DNA from: Actinomadura physcomitrii
Lineage (GTDB): Bacteria > Actinomycetota > Actinomycetes > Streptosporangiales > Streptosporangiaceae
Length of the DNA: 58,478 nucleotides
NCBI RefSeq assembly: GCF_008923205.2
Contig: NZ_WBMS02000060.1
Span: 1-58,478 of the forward strand
Direction: 5' to 3'
Shown: piece by piece, positions 1-6,893 of the stretch
How the letters are laid out: the number at the start of each line of letters is the position of its first letter
Position numbering within the stretch: position 1 is the first letter of the stretch
Notes under the pieces: generated by a model
Databases searched by the model: none
What the model saw: the letters and a program-made list of their open reading frames with translations, nothing else
What the model was told of the DNA's origin: nothing
Program-made: the position numbers and the translations under genes

Positions 1-65
1 TCCCCACCACCCTCGCGAACGAGGATGGCCACGGGGCGACCCGGCCTGCCGGCCGGATCGATAAA

Positions 66-106
66 GGCACTGGCTTTTAACACGCTGTTGAGTTCTCAAG
101 AAACGG
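66..106 (-). promoter_or_regulatory. Conserved rRNA operon leader element
   Basis: Read on the minus strand, this contains TTTCTTGAGAACTCAACAGC followed by a GTGTTAAAAGCC stretch. The TTGAGAACTCAA block is characteristic of the 16S rRNA leader of actinomycetes, where it serves antitermination/processing. The 16S gene itself would start left of base 1 and is not present. A break at an rRNA operon is where short-read contigs usually end. Confidence 0.75.
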
Positions 107-161
107 ACACCCACCGCGCTGGACCCGCTTTCGCGTTTCCCGCCCCGGGGCGACTGTTCTT

Positions 162-189
162 ACTTTATCAGATCCGCTCGGAGTGTCAA
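162..189 (-). promoter_or_regulatory. rRNA operon promoter, proximal
   Basis: Minus strand: -35 TTGACA (189-184), 16-base spacer ending CGGATCTGA, -10 TAAAGT (167-162). The perfect -35 and the position about 60 bases before the conserved leader make it the likely main proximal rRNA promoter. Nothing else is seen between 190 and 658 apart from the two upstream promoters. Confidence 0.65.
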
Positions 190-251
190 TTTCCGGGCTT
201 TTCCGATCGCCTTTCCGGTCCGCTCGCGCGGCCCTTCCGGGCGGTGTTGCC

Positions 252-279
252 ATTTCATCAGATCCGGCCCGTTTTGCAA
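252..279 (-). promoter_or_regulatory. rRNA operon promoter, middle
   Basis: Minus strand: -35 TTGCAA (279-274), 16-base spacer, -10 TGAAAT (257-252). The spacer ends in CGGATCTGA, which recurs at the same place in the promoter at 162-189. Two promoters built on one core and pointing the same way suggest a tandem rRNA promoter array. Confidence 0.55.
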
Positions 280-404
280 AATCGGGCCTTTCCGATGCCA
301 CCACGGCACGGCTGACACGGCGGAGCCGCGCCGGCTGCTGAGTGGTGGTTTCCCCTTCGGGCCGGCCGCCTTCCGGCGTCCCGCTCCCCTGTGGGGCGAA
401 GTGA

Positions 405-433
405 ACAGTATGCCCACCGGCCGCCGTCGTCAA
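405..433 (-). promoter_or_regulatory. rRNA operon promoter, distal
   Basis: On the minus strand a -35 TTGACG (433-428) is followed after 17 bases by a -10 TACTGT (410-405). This is the best sigma-70-type match in the first 650 bases and points left, towards the rRNA leader at 66-106. It is read as the most upstream of at least three tandem promoters of an rRNA operon lying outside the window. Assignment to the rRNA operon rests on orientation and the leader downstream. Confidence 0.6.
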
Positions 434-658
434 ACCGACTCGCGGCCTCCGCTGCGCACGGGTCGGACGTCTCCGGCGCGGGTGTGCCCGACGGCACCGC
501 TCTGACCTCGAGGTTTGTCCCGGAAGCCCCGTCCCGAAAGGGACATTCCACAACTTTTGTCCGGTCGAAATTTTTCCGCCGACGTCCTGCGAGAGGCCGG
601 CCCCACCCGCGATCTCCGCCTCCGGTCCCCGCACGCGAGAGCGGGACGCGGGCACGGG

Positions 659-1249
659 TCAGGTGATGTCCTTCGACTCGTGCAGGTTCAGGTCCATGAC
701 GATCGCCGTCATCACGGCCATCGTGCGCAGCGGCTCCCGGACCGGGTCGAAGATCTCGACGTCGTACTTGTCCGCCGTGGTCAGCAGGTGGGTGGCGAGG
801 CCCGCCCATTTCTTGCGGACATGCGCGACCTTGCCGCCGTCGGTGTCCATGACCTCGAAGTTGTTGCGCGGCAGGTCCACGGCGATCGTGCCGAGCCTCC
901 CGCCCTCCGCGTCCCTGAGGACGTAGCGGCGGCCGACCCGCTCGGTGACGAACGCGCCGAGGAGTTCGCCCTTGGAGTCATGCACCTCCGTCAGCTCCCG
1001 TCCCCGCCGCTTGTCCACCACGTAGAGCGGATCGCCGCCGGGCGTGGTCAGCAGCACCACGTGGGCGTCGAGATCGGACTTGCCGGGGAAGAGCGTCCGC
1101 AGCGTCTCCGCGCGCCCCTTCTCGCCCGTCTCGCCGGCGACGGCCAGGACGGTGCCGTCGCCGTCGAGGACCCGGTACCTCGACTTCGCGAACGGGCCTC
1201 TGCGCGGCTGTTCCACCTTGAGCACCGGGGAGCTGAACACTTCGCTCAC
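659..1249 (-). CDS. LURP-one-related / tubby C-terminal-like protein
   Basis: A 196-aa protein from a GTG start with an AGGAG ribosome site six bases upstream. It has the alternating beta-strand pattern of the LURP-one/scramblase-like (tubby C-terminal) fold: repeated short strands with turns such as GDGTVLAVAGE, SKGELLGAFV and AEGGRLGTIAV. No signal peptide is seen; a hydrophobic C-terminal helix (LRTMAVMTAIVMDL) ends the protein, as in this family. The molecular role of bacterial members is unknown; lipid association is only an analogy with scramblases. It lies between groEL and the rRNA promoters, separated from groEL by a strong terminator, so it is probably its own unit. Confidence 0.6.
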   Translation of the reverse strand: MSEVFSSPVLKVEQPRRGPFAKSRYRVLDGDGTVLAVAGETGEKGRAETLRTLFPGKSDLDAHVVLLTTPGGDPLYVVDKRRGRELTEVHDSKGELLGAFVTERVGRRYVLRDAEGGRLGTIAVDLPRNNFEVMDTDGGKVAHVRKKWAGLATHLLTTADKYDVEIFDPVREPLRTMAVMTAIVMDLNLHESKDIT

Positions 1250-1657
1250 GCGTTCTCCTGCCTCATCGGCCGCTCACGCGGGCCGTCCGCCGAGTCCGTC
1301 GGCCGGCGCGTTCGGGATGCGCCGTCCAAGCCGCGATCCTGCCAACACCGGCCGCTCAGGGGAAGCCGTTCCGGACCGGCGGCACGGGCCTGTACCGCCG
1401 CCGTCGCCGCTCACCTGCACGCCCGTCCTCCAATCGGCTCCGCGCGGAAAGCATCTCCTGGCGACCGGGAGACCGCGCCCCCGCTGTTCGAACGGCCGCG
1501 CCGGCGTGCGCGTTCCCGAACGGGGCGCGTCCAACGCGCCCACGCCCCGGACACGCCAAAGGGGCGGTTCCCGAAGGAACCGCCCCTCGAATCACCGCAC
1601 GATCGTGTGCCCGCCGTTATGGCCGGCCGGACCCGATCGTCCGGGTCATGGGCTCGA
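1250..1657. other. 408-bp intergenic region
   Basis: No convincing gene on either strand. It holds the groEL terminator (1561-1586), and the part near 1250 must contain the promoter for the minus-strand LURP-one-like gene, but I see no clear -10/-35 pair there. Confidence 0.5.
1561..1586 (-). terminator. groEL terminator
   Basis: Perfect 11-bp stem GGGGCGGTTCC / GGAACCGCCCC around a 4-base loop, followed on the minus strand by TTTGG. It sits 72 bases after the groEL stop. Confidence 0.75.
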
Positions 1658-3286
1658 TCAGAAGTCCATGCCGCCGGCGTCGGGCATGCCGCCCGCCGGG
1701 GCCGGGGTCTTCTCGGGCTTCTCGGCGATGACGGCCTCGGTGGTCAGGAACAGCGCGGCGATCGACGAGGCGTTCTGCAGCGCGGACCGGGTCACCTTGG
1801 CCGGGTCGAGGATGCCCGACTCGAACATGTTGACGTACTCGCCGCTCGCGGCGTTCAGGCCCTCACCCGGGGTCAGGTTGCGGACCCGCTCCACCACGAC
1901 GCCGCCCTCGAGGCCGGCGTTCACGGCGATCTGCTTCAGCGGCTCCTCCAGAGCGCGCTTGACGATGTTGGCACCGGTGGCCTCGTCGCCCGCGAGCTCC
2001 AGCTTGTCGAACGCCTTGGTGCCGGCCTGCAGCAGCGCGACGCCACCGCCGGGGACGATGCCCTCCTCGACCGCGGCCTTGGCGTTGCGGACGGCGTCCT
2101 CGATGCGGTGCTTGCGCTCCTTGAGCTCGACCTCCGTCGCGGCGCCGGCCTTGATGACCGCGACACCGCCCGCGAGCTTGGCCAGGCGCTCCTGGAGCTT
2201 CTCGCGGTCGTAGTCGGAGTCGGTGTTGTCGATCTCGGTGCGGATCTGGTTGACCCGGCCCGCGATTTCGTTGGCGTCACCGGCGCCGTCCACGATGGTG
2301 GTCTCGTCCTTGGTGATGACGACCTTGCGGGCGCGGCCCAGCATGTCGGTCGTGGTGTTCTCCAGCTTGAGACCCACGTCCTCGCTGATGACCTGGCCGC
2401 CGGTCAGCGTGGCGATGTCGCCGAGCATGGCCTTGCGGCGGTCGCCGAAGCCCGGGGCCTTCACGGCCACGGACTTGAAGATGCCGCGGATCTTGTTGAC
2501 GACCAGGGTCGCCAGGGCCTCGCCCTCGACGTCCTCCGCGATGATCAGCAGCGGCTTGCCGGACTGCATGACGCCCTCGAGGACGGGCAGCAGGTCCTTG
2601 TTGGCCGACGCCTTGCCCTGAACGATCAGGATGTACGGGTCCTCGAGGACCGCCTCCATCCGCTCGGGGTCGGTCACGAAGTAGTGCGAGATGTAGCCCT
2701 TGTCGAAGCGCATGCCCTCGGTCAGCTCGAGCTCCAGACCGAAGGTCTGGCTCTCCTCGACCGTGATGACGCCTTCCTTGCCGACCTTGTCCATCGCCTC
2801 GGCGATCATCTCGCCGATCTGCGGGTCGCCCGCGGAGATGGACGCCGTGGAGGCGATCTGCTCCTTGGTCTCCACGTCCTTGGCGAGCTTGGACAGCTCC
2901 TCGCTGACCCGCTCGACCGCGGCCTCGATGCCGCGCTTCAGCGACATCGGGTTCGCGCCGGCCGCGACGTTGCGCAGGCCCTCGCGGACCAGCGCCTGCG
3001 CCAGCACGGTGGCCGTCGTCGTGCCGTCACCGGCGACGTCGTCGGTCTTCTTCGCGACTTCCTTGACGAGCTCCGCGCCGATCTTCTCCCAGGCGTCCTC
3101 GAGCTCGATCTCCTTGGCGATCGACACACCGTCGTTGGTGATCGTGGGAGCGCCCCACTTCTTCTCCAGCACGACGTTGCGGCCCTTGGGACCAAGGGTC
3201 ACCTTTACGGCGTCGGCGAGCTGGTTCATGCCGCGCTCGAGGCCGCGCCGGGCCTCCTCGTCGAACGCGATCATCTTTGCAGCCAT
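1658..3286 (-). CDS. groEL: 60-kDa chaperonin GroEL
   Basis: A 542-aa chaperonin, full length for the family. It forms the double-ring ATP-dependent folding chamber in the cytosol. Hallmarks: N-terminal LGPKGRNV, the ATP-binding DGTTTATVLA motif near residue 87, the apical-domain GYISHYFVTD, and VEEGIVPGGG near 405. The C-terminus ends in glycine/methionine-rich PAGGMPDAGGMDF. There is no groES beside it, as for the second, stand-alone groEL of many actinomycetes, whose groES-groEL1 pair lies elsewhere. Two CIRCE operators directly upstream show HrcA heat-shock control. Confidence 0.98.
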   Translation of the reverse strand: MAAKMIAFDEEARRGLERGMNQLADAVKVTLGPKGRNVVLEKKWGAPTITNDGVSIAKEIELEDAWEKIGAELVKEVAKKTDDVAGDGTTTATVLAQALVREGLRNVAAGANPMSLKRGIEAAVERVSEELSKLAKDVETKEQIASTASISAGDPQIGEMIAEAMDKVGKEGVITVEESQTFGLELELTEGMRFDKGYISHYFVTDPERMEAVLEDPYILIVQGKASANKDLLPVLEGVMQSGKPLLIIAEDVEGEALATLVVNKIRGIFKSVAVKAPGFGDRRKAMLGDIATLTGGQVISEDVGLKLENTTTDMLGRARKVVITKDETTIVDGAGDANEIAGRVNQIRTEIDNTDSDYDREKLQERLAKLAGGVAVIKAGAATEVELKERKHRIEDAVRNAKAAVEEGIVPGGGVALLQAGTKAFDKLELAGDEATGANIVKRALEEPLKQIAVNAGLEGGVVVERVRNLTPGEGLNAASGEYVNMFESGILDPAKVTRSALQNASSIAALFLTTEAVIAEKPEKTPAPAGGMPDAGGMDF

Positions 3287-3417
3287 AGGCTCCTAGTCCT
3301 CCCGGAACAAGGTGGCTTAAAGGATCGAGCCGACGCCCGCGACGGACGGCCCCGCGCCCGGCGGCTGCCATTCCGCCACCGGACTGGGGCCTCATCGCCC
3401 CGACCCAGACTGTGAAG

Positions 3418-3444
3418 CTGTCACTCTCCACAGTAGAGTGCCAA
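3418..3444. promoter_or_regulatory. CIRCE operator (proximal)
   Basis: CTGTCACTC-N9-GAGTGCCAA. It matches the CIRCE consensus TTAGCACTC-N9-GAGTGCTAA with the exact nine-base spacer and intact CACTC/GAGTG cores. It is a binding site for the HrcA repressor, just downstream of the groEL promoter. Confidence 0.8.
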
Positions 3445-3448
3445 CCGT

Positions 3449-3477
3449 TTTTTAGCACTCTACCCTGCCGAGTGCAA
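3449..3477 (-). promoter_or_regulatory. groEL promoter
   Basis: Minus strand: -35 TTGCAC (3477-3472), 17-base spacer, -10 TAAAAA (3454-3449). It is embedded in the distal CIRCE element. Confidence 0.65.
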
Positions 3478-3478
3478 G
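3452..3478. promoter_or_regulatory. CIRCE operator (distal, overlaps promoter)
   Basis: TTAGCACTC-N9-GAGTGCAAG, a near-perfect CIRCE element. Its arms coincide with the -35 and -10 of the groEL promoter, so bound HrcA would block RNA polymerase directly. Confidence 0.92.
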
Positions 3479-3741
3479 CGCCGCACAACCTCGCCGCACT
3501 CATCTTCCCCGACCCGCCCGGACTCCCCCTGACCTGCACCGGAAGGCCGCGGCTCACCGCCGGACGTGTGTCGGTGTGCTCCGTTGTACGCGATCGTGCG
3601 CCGTTATTCGCGGAACACGTGCCCGGGGTGGGAGGTAGGGGTGGCGATCCGTTCCGCGCGTTCCGCGACCGGAGGTGGGTCGAGCGTCCGCCACGCGCGG
3701 CACTGAGGCGCCATGGGGCTGCCGCTCCGCCCACGTGATCG

Positions 3742-3942
3742 TCAGAGGGGGCGGACGGCGTCGGCCTGGGGGCCGCGGTCGCTCTGGGTGATCTCGAACT
3801 CGACGCGCTGGCCCTGTTCGAGGGTGCGATAGCCGTCCATCTGGATCGCCGAATGGTGGACGAAGACGTCGCGGCCCCCGTCGACCGCGATGAAGCCGTA
3901 CCCCTTGTCGGCGTTGAACCACTTGACCGTGCCCTGCGCCAT
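3742..3942 (-). CDS. Cold-shock protein, CspA family
   Basis: A 66-aa single cold-shock domain that binds single-stranded RNA/DNA as an RNA chaperone. It shows RNP1 (KGYGFI), RNP2 (DVFVHHSAI) and the start GTVKWFNADKG. I chose the ATG at 3942 because it gives the exact family length; the frame stays open 15 codons upstream but that stretch (alanine/glycine/histidine-rich) is not conserved. It lies between the sulfur-carrier gene and groEL in the same direction, a gene order common in actinomycetes. Confidence 0.93.
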   Translation of the reverse strand: MAQGTVKWFNADKGYGFIAVDGGRDVFVHHSAIQMDGYRTLEQGQRVEFEITQSDRGPQADAVRPL

Positions 3943-4035
3943 TCCGAGCCCCGCCGTTCGAGCGTGCCCGGCCCCCGCCCCTGCCACCGCGGGGACCGCG
4001 GACCAGCCGGGTCGTCACGGCGCTGGGCCGCGGCG

Positions 4036-4065
4036 GGGTCGACTCGGCATGATCGGAGTCGACCC
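4036..4065 (-). terminator. Terminator after thrC-sulfur carrier unit
   Basis: 10-bp perfect stem GGGTCGACTC / GAGTCGACCC with a 10-base loop, 55 bases after the stop of the sulfur-carrier gene and before the cold-shock gene. It has no long T run. Confidence 0.6.
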
Positions 4066-4119
4066 TACCCGGCGGGTACGACGGCGCCTCGGGGGCGGGG
4101 GCGGGATGGCCGGTGGCGG

Positions 4120-4398
4120 TCAGCCGCCGGCGACGGCGGGGATGATCGAGATCTGGGTGCCCGCGGGGGTCGCGGTGTCCAGGCCGTCGGCGAACCGGAC
4201 GTCCTCGTCGCCGACGTAGACGTTGACGAACCGGCGGATCTTGCCGGCGTCGTCCAGGATGCGGGCCGCGATACCGGTGTAGCTGGCCTCCAGGTCGGCG
4301 ACCACGGCGCGCAGGGTGTCGCCCTCGGCCTTCACCTCCGCCTCGCCGCCGGTGTAGGTCCGCAGGATCGTCGGGATGCGGACGGACACGCTGCTCAT
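4120..4398 (-). CDS. MoaD/ThiS-family small sulfur carrier
   Basis: A 92-aa ubiquitin-fold protein ending in the diagnostic di-glycine (IIPAVAGG), whose terminal carboxylate is activated and loaded with sulfur. An AAGGAG site precedes the ATG by seven bases. It lies 20 bases after thrC in the same unit. The best-studied actinobacterial relative is CysO, the sulfur donor for cysteine synthase CysM, and the C-terminal AVAGG resembles that group. A CysM or Mec gene is not adjacent here, so the exact client (cysteine, molybdopterin or another pathway) is open. Placement behind a SAM-controlled gene favours sulfur amino-acid metabolism. Confidence 0.85.
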   Translation of the reverse strand: MSSVSVRIPTILRTYTGGEAEVKAEGDTLRAVVADLEASYTGIAARILDDAGKIRRFVNVYVGDEDVRFADGLDTATPAGTQISIIPAVAGG

Positions 4399-4418
4399 CT
4401 GCTGGCTCCTTGTCGTTC

Positions 4419-5663
4419 TCAGGCGAGGCCGGCGGCGCGGAACGCCTCCAGCGTCGGGGCGATGTTCGCACTGGGCTTGGCGACGGGCGCGACGGCGTCC
4501 AGGGTCTTCAGCCCGTCGCCGGAGTTGATGATCACGGTCTCGGCGGACGGGTCGAGGGTGCCCGCCTCGACGAGCTTGCGCAGGCAGCCGACGGTGACGC
4601 CGCCGGCGGTCTCGCCGAAGATCCCCTCGGTGCGGGCGAGCAGCCGGATGCCCTCGACGACCTGCTCGTCGGTGACGTCCTCGACGGCGCCGCCGGTGCG
4701 GCGGGCCACGTCCAGGACGTAGGGTCCGTCGGCGGGGTTGCCGATGGCGAGGGACTTGGCGATGGTGTCGGGCTTGACCGGCCGGACGACGTCGTGGCCC
4801 GCCTTGAACGCGGCGGAGACGGGGTCGCACCCGGCGGCCTGCGCGCCGAACACGCGGTACGGCCTGTCCTCGACCAGGCCGAGCTTGATCAGCTCCTGGA
4901 ACGCCTTGTCGATCTTGGTGAGCTGGGAGCCGGACGCGACCGGCACCACGATCTGGTCGGGCAGCCGCCAGCCGAGCTGCTCGGCGATCTCGTAGCCGAG
5001 CGTCTTGGAGCCTTCGGCGTAGTACGGGCGGACGTTGACGTTGACGAACGCCCAGTCCTCCTGCTCGCCGGCGATCTCGGACGCGAGCCGGTTCACGTCG
5101 TCGTAGTTGCCGTCGACGGTGACGAACGTCCCGCCGTACACCGCCGTCGTGATGATCTTCTGCGACTCGAGGTTCGACGGGACGAACACCGCGCTGCGGA
5201 TCCCGGCGCGGGCCGCGGCGGCGGCGACCGCGTTGGCGAGGTTGCCGGTGGACGGGCAGGCCAGCACCTTGAAGCCGAGCTCGCGAGCGGCGGCGAGCGC
5301 GACCGCGACGACGCGGTCCTTGAACGAGTGGGTCGGGTTGCCGCTGTCGTCCTTCACCCACAGGCGCTGCAGGCCGAGGCTCTCGGCGAGGTTGTCGGCG
5401 CGGACGAGCCGGGTCAGGCCGGGCTCGGTGTTGGGGGTGTCGGCGACGGTCGACGGGACGGGCAGCAGCCCGCGGTAGCGCCAGATGTTGCGCGGACCGG
5501 ACTCGATGTCGGCCCGGGTGATCCCGCCGAAGTCGTAGGCGATCTCCAGCGGGCCGAAACACTCCTCGCACGCGTAGAAGGGGCCGAGATCGCGCTTGGA
5601 GCCGCATTCGCGGCAGACGAGGGCGGTAGCGGGTCCGAGGTCAGTGGCAGGCGTGAATGCCAT
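4419..5663 (-). CDS. thrC: Threonine synthase
   Basis: A 414-aa PLP enzyme converting O-phosphohomoserine to threonine. The N-terminal zinc-ribbon-like cysteines (CREC at 17-20, CEEC at 32-35) mark the long form of the family. The PLP lysine is in THSFKDR (about K115), the phosphate-binding loop is PSTGNLANA, and the C-terminal glycine-rich turn is INSGDG. The ATG at 5663 follows an AGAAAGG stretch. The gene is headed by a SAM-I riboswitch (5681-5821) whose P1 helix ends next to the ribosome site. O-phosphohomoserine is the branch point between threonine and methionine, so SAM sensing here would couple the two branches. Confidence 0.95.
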   Translation of the reverse strand: MAFTPATDLGPATALVCRECGSKRDLGPFYACEECFGPLEIAYDFGGITRADIESGPRNIWRYRGLLPVPSTVADTPNTEPGLTRLVRADNLAESLGLQRLWVKDDSGNPTHSFKDRVVAVALAAARELGFKVLACPSTGNLANAVAAAAARAGIRSAVFVPSNLESQKIITTAVYGGTFVTVDGNYDDVNRLASEIAGEQEDWAFVNVNVRPYYAEGSKTLGYEIAEQLGWRLPDQIVVPVASGSQLTKIDKAFQELIKLGLVEDRPYRVFGAQAAGCDPVSAAFKAGHDVVRPVKPDTIAKSLAIGNPADGPYVLDVARRTGGAVEDVTDEQVVEGIRLLARTEGIFGETAGGVTVGCLRKLVEAGTLDPSAETVIINSGDGLKTLDAVAPVAKPSANIAPTLEAFRAAGLA

Positions 5664-5680
5664 GAGGGCGAGGCCTTTCT

Positions 5681-5821
5681 CCCCATCTTCCCTGCGCCAC
5701 CTTGGTCGCAGGCCGGAGTTGGCACCATCTCCCGGCCGGCCTCGCAGGATCGCGAGCGCGCCATGGCCGAGTGGTTGCCGGGGCTTCGCAGGGCCGGTCC
5801 CTCCACCCCTCTGGATGAGCG
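5681..5821 (-). promoter_or_regulatory. SAM-I (S-box) riboswitch
   Basis: The minus-strand leader of thrC carries the S-box core in order: CTCATCCAGAGGGGTGGAGG, then GACCGGCCCTGCGAAGCCCC, then GGCAACC, then GGTGCCAACTCC, closing with GATGGGG. The closing strand (5687-5681) pairs with CTCATC (5819-5814) to form P1. P1 ends only about 20 bases before the thrC ATG, beside the GGGGAGAAAGG stretch. I see no separate intrinsic terminator between aptamer and gene, so control by hiding the ribosome site is the simplest reading. Confidence 0.9.
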
Positions 5822-5908
5822 GTATTCAGTTGTCAGGGGGCTGAGCTGGAAGACCGGCCCGTCGGCCACTGTGCTTCCTGCACCCCTCTGGATGAGCGGT
5901 ATTCAGTT
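5804..5908. repeat. 28-bp direct repeat duplicating the riboswitch 5' end
   Basis: Bases 5804-5831 and 5881-5908 are identical over 28 bp. The first copy is the 5' strand of the SAM riboswitch (P1 and start of P2, CTCATCCAGAGGGGTG). The second lies 77 bp further upstream on the transcript and abuts the stop codon of the CDF gene. After the identical part the upstream copy loses the S-box core, so it is a fragment, not a second aptamer. Confidence 0.85.
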
Positions 5909-6761
5909 ATAGGAGCCAGAGCGCCAGTAGATAACGAGCGCTTTGAGCTCGTATGCGAACTTTACATGACGTGACCGGAGGGCGGACAGACGGGTCCGCC
6001 CTGTGAGACGTTACCCCGGGGGTGGTCTTGATCACGCCGGCTCGTCGGCGGCGTCGCGGTGCGGGGGTGCGCTGGGTGGGGTCGAGGAAGACGTGCCGGA
6101 CGATCGGGACGCGCTCCTTGAGCCGCCGGTCGATCTCGCCGGCGACGTCCTCGGCCTGGTCGGCGCTGATGGCGTCGGAGAAGTGGACGCGGGCGGCGAC
6201 GAGCAACTCGTCCGGGCCGAAGTGCATGGTGAGCAGGTCGTCGACGCCGGTCACGCCGGGCGCCGCGGCGATCTCGGCGCGGATCTCGGCCAGCGCGGCG
6301 GGGTCGGCGGCGCGGCCGATGATCAGGCCCTTGCTGTCCCGGCCGAGCACCACCGCGACGACGACGAGCAGCAGGCCGATCAGCACGGACGCGAGGCCGT
6401 CCCAGAACTGCGAGCCGGTGAGCTGGCGGAGGACGAGCCCGGCGGCGGCGAACGCGAGGCCGATCATGGCGGCGGTGTCCTCGAACAGCGCGGCCTTGAA
6501 GGTGACGTCGGGTGACCGGCGGACGTGCTCGACGATGTCGCGGCCGTTCTCGCGGGTCTCGCGGCGCGCCTGCGTGTACGCGCGGACCCAGGACGTGCCC
6601 TCCAGCAGGCCCTGGTTGAGGGTGTCGGCGACGGAGTGGGCGCCCTCGGCGAGCATCGCGCTCGATCCGGCGAGCGTCCCGGCGATCAGTTTCGCGATGG
6701 CGAGGATGAAGTCGGCCGTCCCGGCGACGAGGACGGTTTTGGTCGTCTCGGCCCGACTCAT
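5907..6761 (-). CDS. Cation diffusion facilitator with an internal deletion
   Basis: A 284-aa frame related to CDF zinc/iron/manganese exporters. Recognisable parts: TM1 (VLVAGTADFILAIAKLIAGT), TM2 with AEGAHSVADTLNQ, TM5-TM6 around FEDTAAMIGLAFAAAG and WDGLASVLIGLLLVVVAVVLG, and the cytoplasmic domain ending HVFLDPTQ. Between SVADTLNQ and GLLEGTSWVRAY the usual HPFGxGxERYFW motif and the next two helices are missing, about 75-80 residues, without a frameshift. The basic tail after the usual end (about 45 residues) contains an 8-bp hairpin at 5979-6002 in the DNA. Probably non-functional as a transporter. The alternative is an assembly collapse. Confidence 0.7.
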   Translation of the reverse strand: MSRAETTKTVLVAGTADFILAIAKLIAGTLAGSSAMLAEGAHSVADTLNQGLLEGTSWVRAYTQARRETRENGRDIVEHVRRSPDVTFKAALFEDTAAMIGLAFAAAGLVLRQLTGSQFWDGLASVLIGLLLVVVAVVLGRDSKGLIIGRAADPAALAEIRAEIAAAPGVTGVDDLLTMHFGPDELLVAARVHFSDAISADQAEDVAGEIDRRLKERVPIVRHVFLDPTQRTPAPRRRRRAGVIKTTPGVTSHRADPSVRPPVTSCKVRIRAQSARYLLALWLL

Positions 6762-6893
6762 TCTGGCCGGGTACCCGGAGCAATCCCCCTAATCACGGCG
6801 CTTTCGGTACGGATGCCTACCCGCCGGGTGGTGCCGAAGTGTTCCCCCTGGGCCACTTTGAAGCACCCCCGTCGCAACTGAGACCCTGCCGGT

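Noticed and set aside
515..3415. 966-codon plus-strand frame across groEL
   Set aside because: It is antisense to groEL and exists only because GC-rich codons avoid stops on the other strand; it has no ribosome site and no recognisable family.
3742..3987. 81-residue version of the cold-shock protein
   Set aside because: The 15 extra N-terminal residues are not family-like; the internal ATG at 3942 gives the canonical 66 residues.
5881..5908. A second complete SAM riboswitch (tandem aptamers)
   Set aside because: After the shared 28 bp, the upstream copy lacks the GGCAACC and GGTGCCAACTCC core segments, so it cannot bind SAM.
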